Source: Benincasa hispida (taxonomy: Eukaryota > Streptophyta > Magnoliopsida > Cucurbitales > Cucurbitaceae). From it: a stretch of 64,000 bases of DNA. Made by a program: the position numbers and the translations under genes. The notes under the pieces were generated by a model that saw only the letters and a program-made list of their open reading frames with translations, did not search any database and had not been told where the DNA came from. Positions 35,703-49,400 of this stretch are shown here, in pieces; within the stretch, counting starts at the first letter, position 1; the number at the start of each line of letters is the position of its first letter. Where the stretch lies: NCBI RefSeq assembly GCF_009727055.1, contig NC_052354.1:40668219-40732218 (forward strand), read 5' to 3'.

Positions 35703-37255
35703 GGAGCTGTTTAGGGCGCAAAGTTGAAATAGGATGTCTGGAGTTCATATGTTTGTAGAGTTCATATGTCTGTGTTTGGGGTGCAGAATTATTTGATCTG
35801 AGTTCATTGTGTTTGGGGTACAGAGTTCATATATTGGGTATCTAATACAATTTTTTAAAACTTTTTTATTCAATAATATGCTTTTATGATTACTATTTTT
35901 GGTTTGAAACTTTTTTATTCAATAATTCTACCCATCTTTGTTTCAAATTAAATATGTTTAAATAAATGAGAAACCAAAGTGAAATCAAAACTTTTGATTC
36001 TAGCTAATTTTTCTCCATGAATTTCATTATCATCTTCTTCTTTCTTCTTCTTCCTATTGTTGTTTTATATTTTTACTATGTAATAGATTTTTTTAATTAA
36101 ATCTCCCCCATCATCATAACAACCAATAGAATGTCACTACATTTCTTCAACGATTTCACTTTCATTTCCTCTAAATTCGAGGATCATTAGATAACAAATC
36201 TCTATTTTTCACTATTTTTTGCTGAAAAATGTTTCATGATTTTTTTTTTGTCATATGTTACATACTTTTCATCTAAATATTCTTAACACTCATTTGATAT
36301 GTGAATTCAATTAAATAAAAATATTTTTTTACAATTTTTTACATATAAATATTGCACTTAATATAGACACAATAATATTTTTTATATAATAAACAACCTT
36401 ACAACATACTTTAACAGTCATTAGTCTTATAGTAGTCGGAAATGGTTGTCAAAGTTGATTATTGAAGATGATTTTTCTGGAGTTTGTAATCGAAGGTGAT
36501 TGTCAGAGCCTGAAGTTGGTTGCATGAAGGCAAATTGGAGTTGGTTGTTGAAGTTTTTCATCAAAGGTGGTTTTCGAATCACGGAGTTGGTCGGGCGAAA
36601 GTGGTCATCGAAGTTGATCGTCGAAAATGATTTTCGCTGGAGATTGTAGTCGAAGGTGACTGTCGGAGCCCGAAGTTAGTCACATGAAAGTGGTATTAGA
36701 GTTAGTTGTCAGAGTTTTTTGTCGAAGGTGGTTGTCAAAGCCCCGAGTTGGTCGTCAGAGTTGCTCACTCAAAGGTGATCATCAAGGGTGATTTTCATAG
36801 GAATTTGTAGTCGTGGGTGGTTATCGGAGTTGGTCATCAGAGTTTGTTGTTGGAGCCAATTGGTCGTCGGAGTTGGTAGCGCGAAAGTGATCGTCGAAGT
36901 TGGATCACCAGAGGTGGTTGCCGGAGGCCAGAATTAGTTGTCAGAGTTGGTCGCGTGAAGGTTGTCGGAGCTTGGAGTTGGACGCAGGAGATGTCATTGG
37001 AGGTGGTTATCGGAGTCCAGATTTCGTCACTGAAATTTTCATGGGAGGTGGTTGTCAGAGCCTGGAGTTAGTTCTTGGAGTGTGACAGTGGCCGATGGGT
37101 AGAGTCACTAAAAACATGGGAAGAAGGGAGAGTTGGGGTGAGTTGGTAAAATATACAACTCAATTCCACCAACATTTAAAGTTGGTGGGTCAAACAATGA
37201 GTTGGTATATTATACCAACTTAACTCAACTCATGTTGGCGAGTCAAACACCCCTA
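35703..37255. mobile_element. PIF/Harbinger-like non-autonomous element
   Basis: Left end GGAGCTGTTTAGGGCGC; right end, read inward, GGGGTGTTTGACTCGCC. Both sides are flanked by TAA (35700-35702 and 37256-37258), the 3-base duplication of this superfamily. The flanks join into a normal dispersed repeat (AACTTAA + GTGCTAAAAGTG). No transposase frame is visible. The interior holds a higher-order minisatellite (36420-37090). Confidence 0.65.
36420..37090. repeat. GTTGGTCGTCGGAG-type minisatellite with 160-bp higher-order period
   Basis: Short words such as GTGGTTGTCGGAGCC and GAGTTGGTCGTC recur throughout. A larger unit starting GATTTT-CTGGAG-TTGTAGTCG recurs at 36470, 36629 and 36790, spaced 159 and 161 bases. 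Frames across it give only short repetitive peptides, judged non-coding. Confidence 0.7.
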
Positions 37256-37286
37256 AGTGCTAAAAGTGAAGGAAATCGGACTTGAG

Positions 37287-39440
37287 ATTTCCATGAGCAG
37301 CGGAAGAAAGATAATTCCAAATCACAGTCATGAATGAACATTACTTTTACAGTCGACTTCCAAACAAGCGGTTATACAATTCATACAAAAATTACAGCAT
37401 GAAAGTTACAAATGCACAAAAGGAAAAACCATACGAACAAATGCAGAAGCGTCTCCACGCTCCATTGCGCACGAACGTTCGAACAACAGCAACTTTGAAC
37501 GCTTGATCTACATGACCGCAACACAGCAACGAACATAGCACGAACACTTCACGCTCGTCCTCAATGATCGCCTCGGTCACGAACTCCTCAGCAACACGAA
37601 CAGCCTCCACAGCACTACGAACAGCCTCCAGAAAACCTCGACGGTGTCGAGACAAGTCTGACACCAACAAGCTACCTTGGTATTCTCGGTATGAGAATCC
37701 AGAGGGTGGGCTCTGTTCGGACTTGGTATGAGGCAGACGAAGGAGGAAACACCGATCGCGTACATGACTGGGCAAGTGGGAGATGGCAGAGTCCTATCGT
37801 ATAGGTCGATGTCCAATCATTTAGATAAAGCTATGTGATCGTTTAACTCATCCTTTAGCTCGGTCTGTCGCCTACAGACTCTACACGATCGTTTACTTCA
37901 GGCAAGCGATCGTCTAGTAAAACTATGTGATTGTTTAGTAAATATTGCACGAACGTTTAGCTCACCCAGCCGTCGTTTAGTAAATCCATATTTACTTGAT
38001 GACTACGTGAGTTTCTTTGCGCCGAGAGAAAAAACTCAAAAACTTTTTCAATCGTTCTGTAAAACTTCTTTTCAAAATAGGAAAACCATTTTTCTTTTAA
38101 ACTCACGGTTACCATGAACCCAATAACCACTCACTCACTTGGTTATTAAAGAAAAAGAATTAATTATCCAATAATTAATATTATTATAAATATAATTGAT
38201 AACCAACTTATACTATATTTATAACCTATAGTTTTAATATTTCATCTCATGAAACATATAAACCATAGTTCTTTTTCTATTCCATGGTACTTAATGTAAA
38301 TCTCATTTACATCAATCCTCCACTAGATGTATCTCATACATCATACTTATTATATCATATATAATCAAAATACCTCTTGTCAATTTGGACATTTTAAATC
38401 AACACCAAGAACTGATCCTCAACTGAATCCATTGAGCTATCAAGGAGACCTCATGGACCTGTAGCTCAAAGCTCCAACGGTACGTGAATACTGACTAAAC
38501 TCTTTAGTCACAGGATCCATCATCCATTAACTGTCAAGCACTCCATTAAAGACCGATAGCTGAACTCTCCTTGCCACATATATATTATGTGTCCATCTTA
38601 ACCAATCAGTAGTGTGACAACCCTTCACAAATCGCTCGTAAGTACAATTGGGCCAATAACCGTTATGCCCTTGTAGTTACATCTGCCTTCTTAAGTACCA
38701 CTGATCTCTCTAATGAACATAAGTCATAGTCCTACTATGACTGAGTCTTCTCTTCCAAAGAGAAGTTGTGGCCACTATGTTTAAGCCCGGAATCAGCCCT
38801 TAAGGGAGCAATCTCTCTATTTATCTCTACTTCGAGAAATGAATGAATTCCATATTATGGATTGAGTTCCCAGCTCCCAGATTAGATAAGTCCCCAAAAA
38901 GGTAGGCATATTGAGTTGACAATTTGGTCATTTTCATCCATACTAATCAAAGGACCGTCCTCAAAAGCAAGAGTTCTCAAAACATGCAGGATTGAGATCG
39001 TGTCACCTATGGTCGTTTAGGTGAGATGGAAGTCTCTAGTATCAACAGCGTTATATACAGAGTCTAATCATCTCGTGGTCCAGGTCTTATACAAACTCTT
39101 TGTATAGGACACCCCGCTTGCACGTCTCCACATGAATGGTTAGGATCTACCATCTGTAGTAGTTTACAACACTTGCAAACCTCTACAAAGCAGGTCGTAT
39201 CCGTAGTGTCACTAGGATCAGGTATCCCACCTTAATCCTTATACTATAAACCTATTTAGGTTATCACTTAAGGCATGATTCACTTGTATATCACATATAC
39301 ATGCTTAAGTTCACATAAGATAACCAAGGAGCTTTGTTTATTGGATATGAGTAAATGTCATAATTAAATAACATTTATTTTATTCAATAAACAATGTGTA
39401 TATTTACAAAACAACGAGACTTCGGGAAAATTAGGATACA
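37287..39440 (-). mobile_element. Solo LTR, relative of family C
   Basis: Flanked by a perfect 5-base duplication TTGAG (37282-37286 and 39441-39445). The minus-strand start TGTATCCTAATTTTCCCGAAG corresponds to the LTR C start. It shares the common LTR core (38815-38900) and the CGATCGTTTAG motif array (about 37800-37985). About 2154 bases, with no internal region. Confidence 0.82.
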
Positions 39441-39654
39441 TTGAGAAACTATGGTCACACTCTATGAACTAGAATGTTGTTAAAAACATTATAAGTTGCA
39501 TTTCAATTTTTTTCTAGTTCACGCTCAATAATATTTTCTAATTTGATAGTCTAAAAAAATGTTTTATCTGCTATATCACATTATTTTTGGGTATTTTCAA
39601 AAATAGAAAAATAATGGAAACTATTTACACAAAATAGAAAAATGTAATCTTCTT

Positions 39655-39870
39655 TGATATAGACTGATAGACACTAGCTGATAGAAGCTGATAAAAGTCT
39701 ACCAGTGTCTGTCAGTGATAGATGTTGATAAAAGTCTATCATTGATAGAAACCGATAGAAGTTTAATAGTGTCTATCAATTTATAAAAATCTATCATTGA
39801 TACTATAGTGATAGAAACTTATACAAGTCTATCATCGATTGACGTTAATAGAAGTTTATCAATATCTATC
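39655..39870. repeat. TGATAGA/TCTATCA minisatellite, largest cluster
   Basis: At least twelve words of the forms GATAGA and TCTATC arranged head to head (GTCTATCATTGATAGAAACC, GTCTGTCAGTGATAGATG). The flanks resemble those of 33342-33473 but have decayed, with a T-run at 39870-39882. Confidence 0.65.
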
Positions 39871-39899
39871 GGATTTTTTTTTTTTGTTATTTTTATAAA

Positions 39900-41600
39900 T
39901 AATTTGACAGTTTTTTTACCTGCATTTTTGTTCAAGTGGATAAACTCAAAAGTCTTCTTTAAATAATAATTTTTTTCTCTCGTCAAATGGCATAGGTTTG
40001 GTAGACACAATAAATTAATGTACTTCGAGTTTTAATCATTGAAAAAAAAATATCTATTAACTATTAAAAACGAAGTCATCCCAGAAGATCCAAGCGTGGT
40101 CCAAGATTAAAAGTCAACTTAATCCTAATATTTTTTTTTCTCCTATATTAGATGCCTAAAGTTTAAGGGAAAAAAAAAAAGGAAAGAGAGTATTAAGGGG
40201 AAGATACACTCTATTTTTGGTCTCTCCATTTTGGGCATAGTTTTTACTTAGTCTTCAAATTTTTTAAAATATTACACTTGTTGATACCAAATTTGGTACC
40301 AACAGTAAATTTGTAATTTTTAAGATGAATTGAACGATGGTCCTGCACAATAGATAAAAAAACTCGCACGGGTGTGGTACTTGGTCATCGACACTCTGAC
40401 CATCAAGCCAGTAATGATTTAGAGAATTAGAGAGTAAAGAGTTTAATGTATACCTCAAATGTTACCGGTCTTTTTCGTTATAAAGGAAGTAGGTTTTGTA
40501 ATGTTCAATTGCTAATTAATTTTTGGAGTTATTAAAGCCATTACTAATCATCATGAATGGTTGGATTTATAAGCAAATCAAGGAGATGGAAGATGGAGAT
40601 TGCCATGAAGTTGAGCGTGAGATATTTTAATCTCATAAATGCCATGAAATTTATTTATCTTATGATATTATTGCCTTTACACTTTTTTTTTTTTTAAGTT
40701 ATCCAGGTATAAATTAAAAATTAACTACATAAAAACATCAACATTTTGAACAAAAAAAAATCTTTAAAATAAATTAGATTTCTATTACATTATTGGTCAT
40801 ACTAAAAAGAGACATGATGGGAGTGAGAGATTGAGGAGAGAGATGTAAAAACCCAAGCGTATGAAAAAAATATACTTGGTCGACATTCTCAAACTCTATG
40901 ATCGAGCCTGTAGATCGGCCACTATACTTAGCCAAATAAAGTCCTTCTCCTTGAACGATCTATTGGGTCATCTCTTTATAGCTAAATTCTTAGTCATATA
41001 TATATACCTAAAATACACTTTTAGTCTTAGTTTGGTTTTAGTTTAGTCTTAGGTTTCAAAATGTTCCAATTTTACACTAAAGATTTGAGTTTTACTTCAA
41101 TTTTGTTCCTAGATTTCGAGATTTACACTTTTAATTGTAACATTTTGAAACCTAAAGCTAAATTGAAATCAAACTCAAAACTTAAGGATCATACGTGTAA
41201 CATTTTGAAACTTAAAGAGCAAATGGAAACTAGATCCAAAACCTAAGGTTCAAAAATGTAATTGTACTTTCGAGAATAAAAAATTGAATGTAAAACTCAA
41301 TAGCTAAAACGAACATAGTACATAGTAATTGGCATGTATTTATTCTCTTGAGCTTGAAGGTTCAAATCTATATACATTCGAGAGGTATTTCTACTTAAAA
41401 AATGCAAATCTCAACTACTTATTTGATGATCTTCTTTATGCAATTTCATACTAATACTAAGTTGATGATTCTTAAGGGATAAAAAATTGACGGGGGAAAA
41501 ATGGAACATCTCTTCTACTCCACTAAAAAACAAAATAAACTAAACTTCAAAGTAAGGAAATCAATTGCCTTTATAATAGTTATACAAATTTAAACCCTGA
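39900..41600. other. Intergenic region, 'ttttagtctta' dispersed repeats
   Basis: 40200-40320 and 41020-41290 carry TCAAAATGTTCCAATTTTACAC, AAACTTAAGGATC and complements, the decayed repeat type also seen at 35330-35700 and 42060-42540. No gene recognised; short frames are not coding-like. Confidence 0.4.
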
Positions 41601-41624
41601 GAAAGGTTAAGTTCCAGTCTCTTA

Positions 41625-41946
41625 GGGTAGGTTTAGAATAAGAACTATCAAAATTAGTAAATACTATTTTGTAGTCTGTAATTAACTACGATCAACACTA
41701 TTTCAAAACATTTATATGCTACAGTATTTCTTATTTACTACAATTTTTATTATTTTATATTCATCATTTTTTTTTATTCATTGCTATAGTGTTTACTATT
41801 TCCATCTCAAACTAAAATAGTTTTCACCTCAAACACATACTATTATAACCCAAACTAAAATAATCTACACCCCAACCACAAACTATTATAACTCAACTAT
41901 AATAACCGAGTACTATAATTATCAACTCTTTGTCTCAAACACCCTC
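41625..41946. mobile_element. Harbinger-like MITE, 322 bp
   Basis: Starts GGGTAGGTTTAG and ends CTCAAACACCCTC (inward GAGGGTGTTTGAG), flanked on both sides by TTA (41622-41624, 41947-41949). AT-rich interior with 'actattataac' words. End sequence resembles the right end of 35703-37255. Confidence 0.65.
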
Positions 41947-41949
41947 TTA

Positions 41950-44900
41950 ATGTTGAATTGAGTTTATGTTGCCTCTATTGATCAATTATCAATAAAAGTA
42001 AAGTTATTAAACAAAGAGAATAATATAGTTCGAATACGGATATAATTTTCATTAAGTTTCTAAATTTTAAATGATTAAGCTTTTATCTTTGAGTAATTTT
42101 GAGTTTAGTGTTCCTTTGATCTCTATATTTTAAAGTTCTATTATTTTACTTTTTACTTTTTAGTTTTGAGTTTCAAAATGTTATATTTTTACCGATGTGT
42201 TTTCATAAATGCTCACTTATTATCCCGTGTTCTATCAATTAATTTTCACTAATTTTTCATTTCAATTAAAATCAATTTTAAAACTTAAACCTCAAATTTA
42301 TCATAAATTAATTAACTAAAATTAATATCGATGACCTTCTAAACTCATGAGTGAAAGTGCAAAATCCTATAAATTATGGACCAAACGGAAACTAAACTCA
42401 AAACTAAATAGTAAAATAAAAGTGCACAATTTGAAAATAAAGACTAAATAAAAGTTGAAACTGGAAATAAGAGTAAAAATGTAACATTAGAGACTAAATA
42501 AAAATTGTATACTTAAAAAAAAATTGGATTTCCTACCAAAGTAGGTAGTGTAGCATATATGTAAGGAAATCTTAATTGTTTTTAAGGCAACTTATCAAAC
42601 TTTTAACCTTCCTTTCAAAGCAAACATAATATATATCTTAGGACACGTTTACCAATCCGCAATGCAAATTGTTATAATCATAACGATATTCTATTGATAG
42701 ATCAATCGAATCACAAACATGTTTGAATTTTTTTTTATCATGTTTACTGAAAATTATGAATCTATTACATTTAATATGACTGTTATTGTTACCATTTAGA
42801 GTCAAACGCTATCGGTAACGATAATAATACTTGTGACAAATTTTACCGTTCTCATGTTGCAACAATAACAACAACTGTAACAGTAATCAGATTGTGCTTT
42901 TTGAGCTCCTGATGTGAATACACAAGTAAATAATTCTAAACGTAATCAAAATAAAACACCATTTCAAATTACTTTTTGAGATCGATTATCATTGATTTAT
43001 TACGTTCTAGTGGACGTATTCGGGCCTAATGTTTAAAGTTTAAACACTATTTTGTTGTTTACTCCAAAGTTTTGAATTTGAAAGGCAGCCAATGAAAGAA
43101 GGTTCATTGACTTGAGAAAGCTCTTCTTTTCATGCGATTCCTGGTCTTCAACTCAACTCACCAATGGCGGTTTTAAAAAATTGGAAAGAAACAAAAATCA
43201 GCTAATGGGTTTCCTTATAATTAATTCACAAAGCCCCAAAACAATATTGAAGGATTTGTAAATAAAATAATAACAAATTTAAAAATAAAAAATAATAATA
43301 ATAAAAAAAAAGAAATTGATGGATAGGCATGGGAAATTGTAATTTTCCCCCTTTCTCTCTCAAATCTTTTGACCACATCAAACACAATGCTTCCACTTCC
43401 TCGAAATTGTAGACATTTAGTTTCGATTTAACTTATTTTATTTTTGGTTTAAGTTCGATTTTATTCTATTTTGGTCTCTAAAATTAAAATAAAATGTTTG
43501 TTTTAGTTTTAAAATTTTTAAAAATCGAATATTTTGGTCTTTATCATTAAAATAATGTTAATTATTTAAAGATAAACTCTGTTTAAGAATGAAATTATAT
43601 CTAACATGAGTTAAGCAAGATGGAAATAAAATATCGACAACCAACGTACCAAAACAATGAACCATCAAAATCTTGGACAGAAAATGATTTGAGATCTTCT
43701 ATACAAAATCGCTTTACTACATAATTCAAAATTGAAACTCTATATTTTTTTTTAGCATAACTAACTTATTTAGCAGCTTAGTCATCTAAGACATCACACA
43801 TAATGTTTAAAAGTTAACAAAATCTTAATAGTAGTGACCAAAATAAATATTTTTTTTAAAAGCTCAAAGACTAAAATGAACGTTGTTTAAAATTTACGTA
43901 CCAAAATAGAATAATATTCAAAGTTTAGATCAAAATAGGATTTAAATCTTTATTTTTACTCTCTTTTACCTATTACAAACTTTGAATAGGTTGGAGTTTT
44001 TAATGAAAATCGATCTGTGAATATATATTTCTTTTTCATGATGTTTATTAAGAGTTGTCTAAAATTGAAATCAGGAATTCGGGAATGTTGTTAACTTTAA
44101 TCTGTAATATAAATGAAGTAATTATGATTATTTTTAAATTATTTTACCAAAATTCTAAAATAAAATAAAAAATTATTAAAATAAACATAGCTCAAAGGTT
44201 GGAAGTTCTACCCTTTACTCTCATCCCATTTGTGTATACTCAGAAAAAATACAACAAAAACTTTATATTATTTTATTTAATAATAGCTTAGTTTGTTTGA
44301 TATCAATAAATTTTAATAAAGATTTCTTTTACTAAAACAATAATAAATAGGGAAGGTAGGGAAGGTTGTTCGTTCTTTAAAAACAAAAATGGTTGAGAAA
44401 GCTATAATTTTATGTCGGTTAGTTCTATAAACTATTAGCTTTGTATCTAAAAGATATCTCAACTTTTAATTTTGTATCTAATAAGTCTTTGACACATTCG
44501 AATGTTTTTTTGAACGTTATCAGCTGACTCTAAACTTTATCATAATGTTTTGACATAATTTTGAAGAGATTCATATAAAGTGTTTTGATATGTATAATAT
44601 TTTTTTACACACGGCTCAATTTTAAAGAATAAATGTCAACTTACAAATTTGTATTTTATTCTCACAGGAAGAAAGGAAACAAAATAATAATAATAATAAC
44701 AATAATAAAATCTTATTTTCAAACCATGGACCCATTTTTACAAACATAACCTTTTGAACCAATGATATATTCATAAATAGGAGGATTCAACGTCCGCATT
44801 GAAAAATAATCAATATTTTCAATTATCTTTTGTAAATACACACTTCAAACATAACAAATAATCATTTATTAATTTTAATATGATTATGAATATTGATAAT

Positions 44901-45590
44901 ATGATCTATTACTTAGTTTGAAAGTAAATAGAATTCAATTATTAAGGCTCTGGGTGGTTGAGGGATATTAAGTATTAGAGCTCGCTTGTCTAAAGATTGC
45001 TAAGTTCGCTTTCCTTGCCTCAAGATCGATTGTTAGCCCAAAGATATTCCCAACTATTGATTGAGGGATGAGGGCTTGAATGCTTCATTTGCTAAGGATT
45101 TTTGTGAACAAATTAGTTTTTAATTTTTGTTTTTTTAATTTATACTTACTGTCTCTTTAATTTCATTTTTATAGTATCTTACGTTTCTCGAAGAAAACAC
45201 TTGAATCCTTAGTTAAATTCTAAAATAAAGAACATGTTTTTAAAAACTAATTTGACTTGATTTTTGAATCATGGATAGAAAGTAGATAATAAAACTAGGA
45301 AACTTATAAATAGATGTAAAGCTTATTAACTTAAAAAACTAAATGGATACCAAATATGACCTTGTTCATTCTTATATATTTCTTTGTTTAGAATGCCCTA
45401 ATATCAATATTTTACTGATATATCCATAAAATTGAATCTCCATGATGATATCCACACTAATATTTTAATCCTTATACCTACCTAACTTGTATCCTTCTAG
45501 TATCAAATTGGAAAATTTCACTCAAATCCAAATCCCAACCAACATAAATTCTTATGGCAACCTTTAATTTCATGGCAGGAATATAAAGTT
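41950..45590. other. Intergenic region, mostly decayed repeats
   Basis: 42655-42890 begins ACACGTTTACCAATCCG and looks like a MITE relic with a 'gtaacgataataa' interior. 43400-43960 holds 'tttagtttcgatttaac'/'attttggtctct' repeat text. 44190-44260 has 'tagctcaaaggttgg' and 'gaagttctaccc' words that might derive from a SINE. 44940-45110 is slightly more GC-rich but not coding-like. No gene seen. Confidence 0.35.
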
Positions 45591-45680
45591 TCGGTCTCAC
45601 ATTGCAGATATTTAAGACCTAGTATGAGATAATTGTAATTGTAATTATACCCTCAAACTTATACAAATAATAAAATTGGA

Positions 45681-45871
45681 CACTCAAACTTACATAATTA
45701 CAGAAATTGTAATAATCGTATAAGTTTGAGGATTCAATTTTTATCATTTAAAGTCCAATTTCTACCATTATTTGTTGGACCCCCAAACTTACATAACTAT
45801 AGAAATTGTAATAATCGTATAAATTTGGCAAGTCGATCATTGTCATTTGAGGTCCAATCTCTACATTATTT
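45681..45871. repeat. Two-unit tandem repeat of about 95-99 bp
   Basis: 45681-45779 and 45780-45871 share CTCAAACTTACATAA, AGAAATTGTAATAATCGTAT and GGTCCAATCTCTACATTATT blocks. The preceding 60 bases hold part of an inverted unit. Confidence 0.65.
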
Positions 45872-46463
45872 GTATTAGTTTGAGTGTCTAATTTCTACGA
45901 TCGAAAATTTGATGATGTAATTGCAACTACCACAATACATTAGAGTGATTTTTGCAATTTTCTTAAATGGTAATTGACCTATTTTTTCATTTTCTAATTC
46001 AACTAAAATTATTATGAACTTACGATCCATAATTTTTCGGCTTCATACGTTTCTGAGGCCTTCATTTGTCAACCTCATCCGTCCAGTTTGGAGCTCATCC
46101 ATCGTTGCTTTCATCTGTTCTAAACTAAAATTAAAAGAAACCTTCTTCAGAAACCAACAATAAAATAATGCAGATTAAGTTGGTATAAAGATCTAATTAC
46201 ACAGAAGATTGAAAACGATCTGAACAGAAGTCGAATGGACGAGAAAGGATCGAGAAATGGCAAGGGGCATTGGGATCAATTCAGCCTGTCCACAATCAAC
46301 AATTGAGCCATAACTACCCAAGAAAGACATGAAACAAAATGACTATCCTTTATTATTCTCTCAGATGCAATGAAAAACAATGGAACTCCCAAACAGTTTT
46401 TTGATAGAACTTGAGAACAAGCATAAATTCACAATCTGTGCTTTCTGGCCAATCAACATTCGT

Positions 46464-49400
46464 TCAAAGAGGGCCGGGGAAAGTGCCGTTCTCCCTCTGC
46501 TCATTCCATTTATCGACCTGCAGAAAAGATGCGGTTAATAACATGCATGTATCATATCGAAGAGGCTTGTTTAATAGGCTTCATCCTGTTTCGAGGAGGA
46601 TTATTGAATAAGATTAGGCATATCAACAAGCAGAGGTTCAAAGCAGATCTTGCACTTTTCTGGATTGAAGGTATAATATTAGAATAGAAGGTAAAAAAAA
46701 CGCTGGAAGAAGGATTCATGGAGAAAAATCAGTATTTGTATGATAAAAAAGAATTACAGATACGATATTCCCATTTCTTGTCGTGTAATCATGGCTGATA
46801 GACTCAACCAACCTATAGAACTACAGTGCAGACATTCGTGTGGCACCTTTAACAAAAAGTATAACACTATCCAAGAAAATTGGATGGTCCTAACGCATCA
46901 GCACACAATACATGATATCTATTTTTAGTGACAGGATCCTCTATGAATTATTTACAAAACTCGTAAGTTCAGATGCAGTTTTGGTTCCTAAATATCTAGC
47001 ATCTGTTTGGATTGACTTTCTAAGTACTTAAAAAAGTGTTTTTAATTAAGTGTCAAAGAAAAAGTGTTTTTAAATGCCTAGAAAGTCAATTCAAATAGGC
47101 CTCTAATCTACCCATTTTTTAAATTGTGGTCCTAGACTTGTACGATTTTGATTGTAATCTTCCAACATCAACAAAAATTCACATATTAGTGCCCAACCTG
47201 ATAGAAACCTAAGGACTGAAATGACATTGAAAGACAGGAATAAAATAACTACAATTTACTCCCAAATAACTGAAGGTATCTAAACCATCCCATCTTTGAG
47301 CTCACCTCATTCAAGCCTATACCAACTAAACTATTATTTATCTCCATCCCCTCTCACTCTGTGGCTGACGATAAATATACCCTTTATTCCCTAAAATATT
47401 TCTAACTTCTACCCTACCAACATTTCTATCATCCACTGATTTCCATTTCACTGTCACACTCTTTCCAAGAAATTAGAGTCATCCAAGTTGATTGCTGCCC
47501 AAATGCTCATTCATTTGCCAGAACAACAATCACAAACTTTTTCCACTTTTTGCCAACCATAACAATTCAATATATTTTCTTGGGTATTTATCAATTTCTT
47601 AATTTCTACATACACTTTATGGTTCATCAGACCCTCAACGGTATGATGTAGTCTTCCAAACATTCCAAGATCTTCAACTCGCCCAGCAAATATCAACTTT
47701 ATGACTTCCTACTTCCCCTAGACATAACTTCCTTTAAACTCCAACTCGAAATCCAAACTGAATTTCTTACCTTAGATAAACTGAATTTCTTACCTTAGAT
47801 TTGAAAAGGTTATGTAAAAACTTTCCTGTATTGATTACCCACAACTACATGTGAGTGTCTGAAGAGGAAATGTCACCTAGAGAGCTCCATTCCCTTTTCT
47901 TTTCCTAGGGAGCTTCTTAGGAGTGCAGAGTCTATAAAGGTTTAAATAATATTCTGTTAGTTGTTCTGTTCATTTGGCTTTTCTATACAATGTAGTGCAA
48001 ACAAGACTATCAGCTAAAAGTTTCACAAGTCTTATTAGTGCACAATAAATACAATGAATTTCTTAATTCTGAGACAATATTAGATTATGAGGTCATTCTA
48101 TTTAATCCCTGCATTTAATTTTCTCGAGTTTCAGACTAATAGTTGATACCTCAAGACTCATTAACCGGAATAAAGATTATGCCTAATATGTGAGGAAGTA
48201 TATCAATCCTACGTCTGTAATTGGCTAAATCACTTTATCAAAAGCATACAAGAGATCTGGAGCTCACGATAAATCATACATGAACATTCGAATGAAATCA
48301 TATACTTGCATACATGAATTTATACATGAATTTCAAGGCAAAAATAGCTTCAGTAGTTAACAATGTTACAAACATGTGATCTAATGGCACATGACACAAA
48401 GATATCAAAAGAAGATCTTTCCTGGGTTCATAGAGAATATTTCATGATTGGAACTTAGCATCCAATCTAGAGCATATGCATAAAAAACTCAAGCAATGCT
48501 AATATTGAAAAAAAGGCAAAAAGGCCATGCACCTAAATGTTAGCAGAGCTGCATCAATATGAGCAGGAAAATTAGGATAAGAAAAATTTTATATACTTTT
48601 ATCACTTTTAACAAACCAAATGCAACAAAAAACTCACCCATTCACCAGGGCAAAGAGCACGATAGTACTTTGCAAATCTCTCACATTCACCAGACTCCTC
48701 ACCCTTTGCTGTCAGGCACCTGTGGCAAGTTTCGCATATTTAAGGGGAGAACAAACTATGGAAGCAGAGAAGACTGTAGACCTTTTTCATTTTTCCATTT
48801 TAACTTTCATTCCAAGTTGTAAGAAAAATACACCTGTGGAACTCAATGTAACGAGTGAAACAGTGCCTGGTTTGGTTTGTAGTAGGGAATCGGAAGTCAG
48901 CAGGTGCTGTTTTCAGCTCAATCTGAGGAGACATACAAGAAGAAATAGAACAAATAAAAAAGAAATCTAAAAAAGGACAGTGAAGAGGATCATATTGATG
49001 AACGATTACCACCCTTCTTATAAATACTCACTTAATACACATCATTAAATTTTCATTCAGTCAGATGGGATGGGTAGTTATTAATCGTTTTCCCAATAAC
49101 ATTCTTCTAATATGAGAGACCCACACATTACAACATTTAACAAAGTATCTTGTGCCTTCTATACCTCAACTCATGGCAAACAACAGGATGCAAACTGACT
49201 TCTCTAGGTTACAATCTTCAGTTATTAACAACAGCAAGAAACATTATCTACAACATGTAGACAATGTCATGGATGAAGCATGGATAGACATAAAATATAC
49301 ATGAAAAATAGATACTCATGAACATTTATTTCATGGGTAAGAATATGCTGAACTGGCAATGGCGTTGCATCTCCTCTTTCTAAATTCATTTTCTACAAAT

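Noticed and set aside
36900..37085. Frame in the minisatellite of the Harbinger-like element
   Set aside because: Repetitive peptide created by the repeat period, with no start context or family match.
37392..37816. Minus-strand frames in the solo LTR
   Set aside because: LTR sequence; a parallel frame occurs in LTR C (6664-6906) with similar text, so it reflects shared LTR bases and not a gene.
44190..44260. tRNA-derived SINE
   Set aside because: Only vague box A and box B similarity; no clear tail or duplication, so not listed as an element.
47511..47696. Minus-strand frame in COX6B intron 3
   Set aside because: 60 codons without family match, inside an intron defined by matching splice sites.
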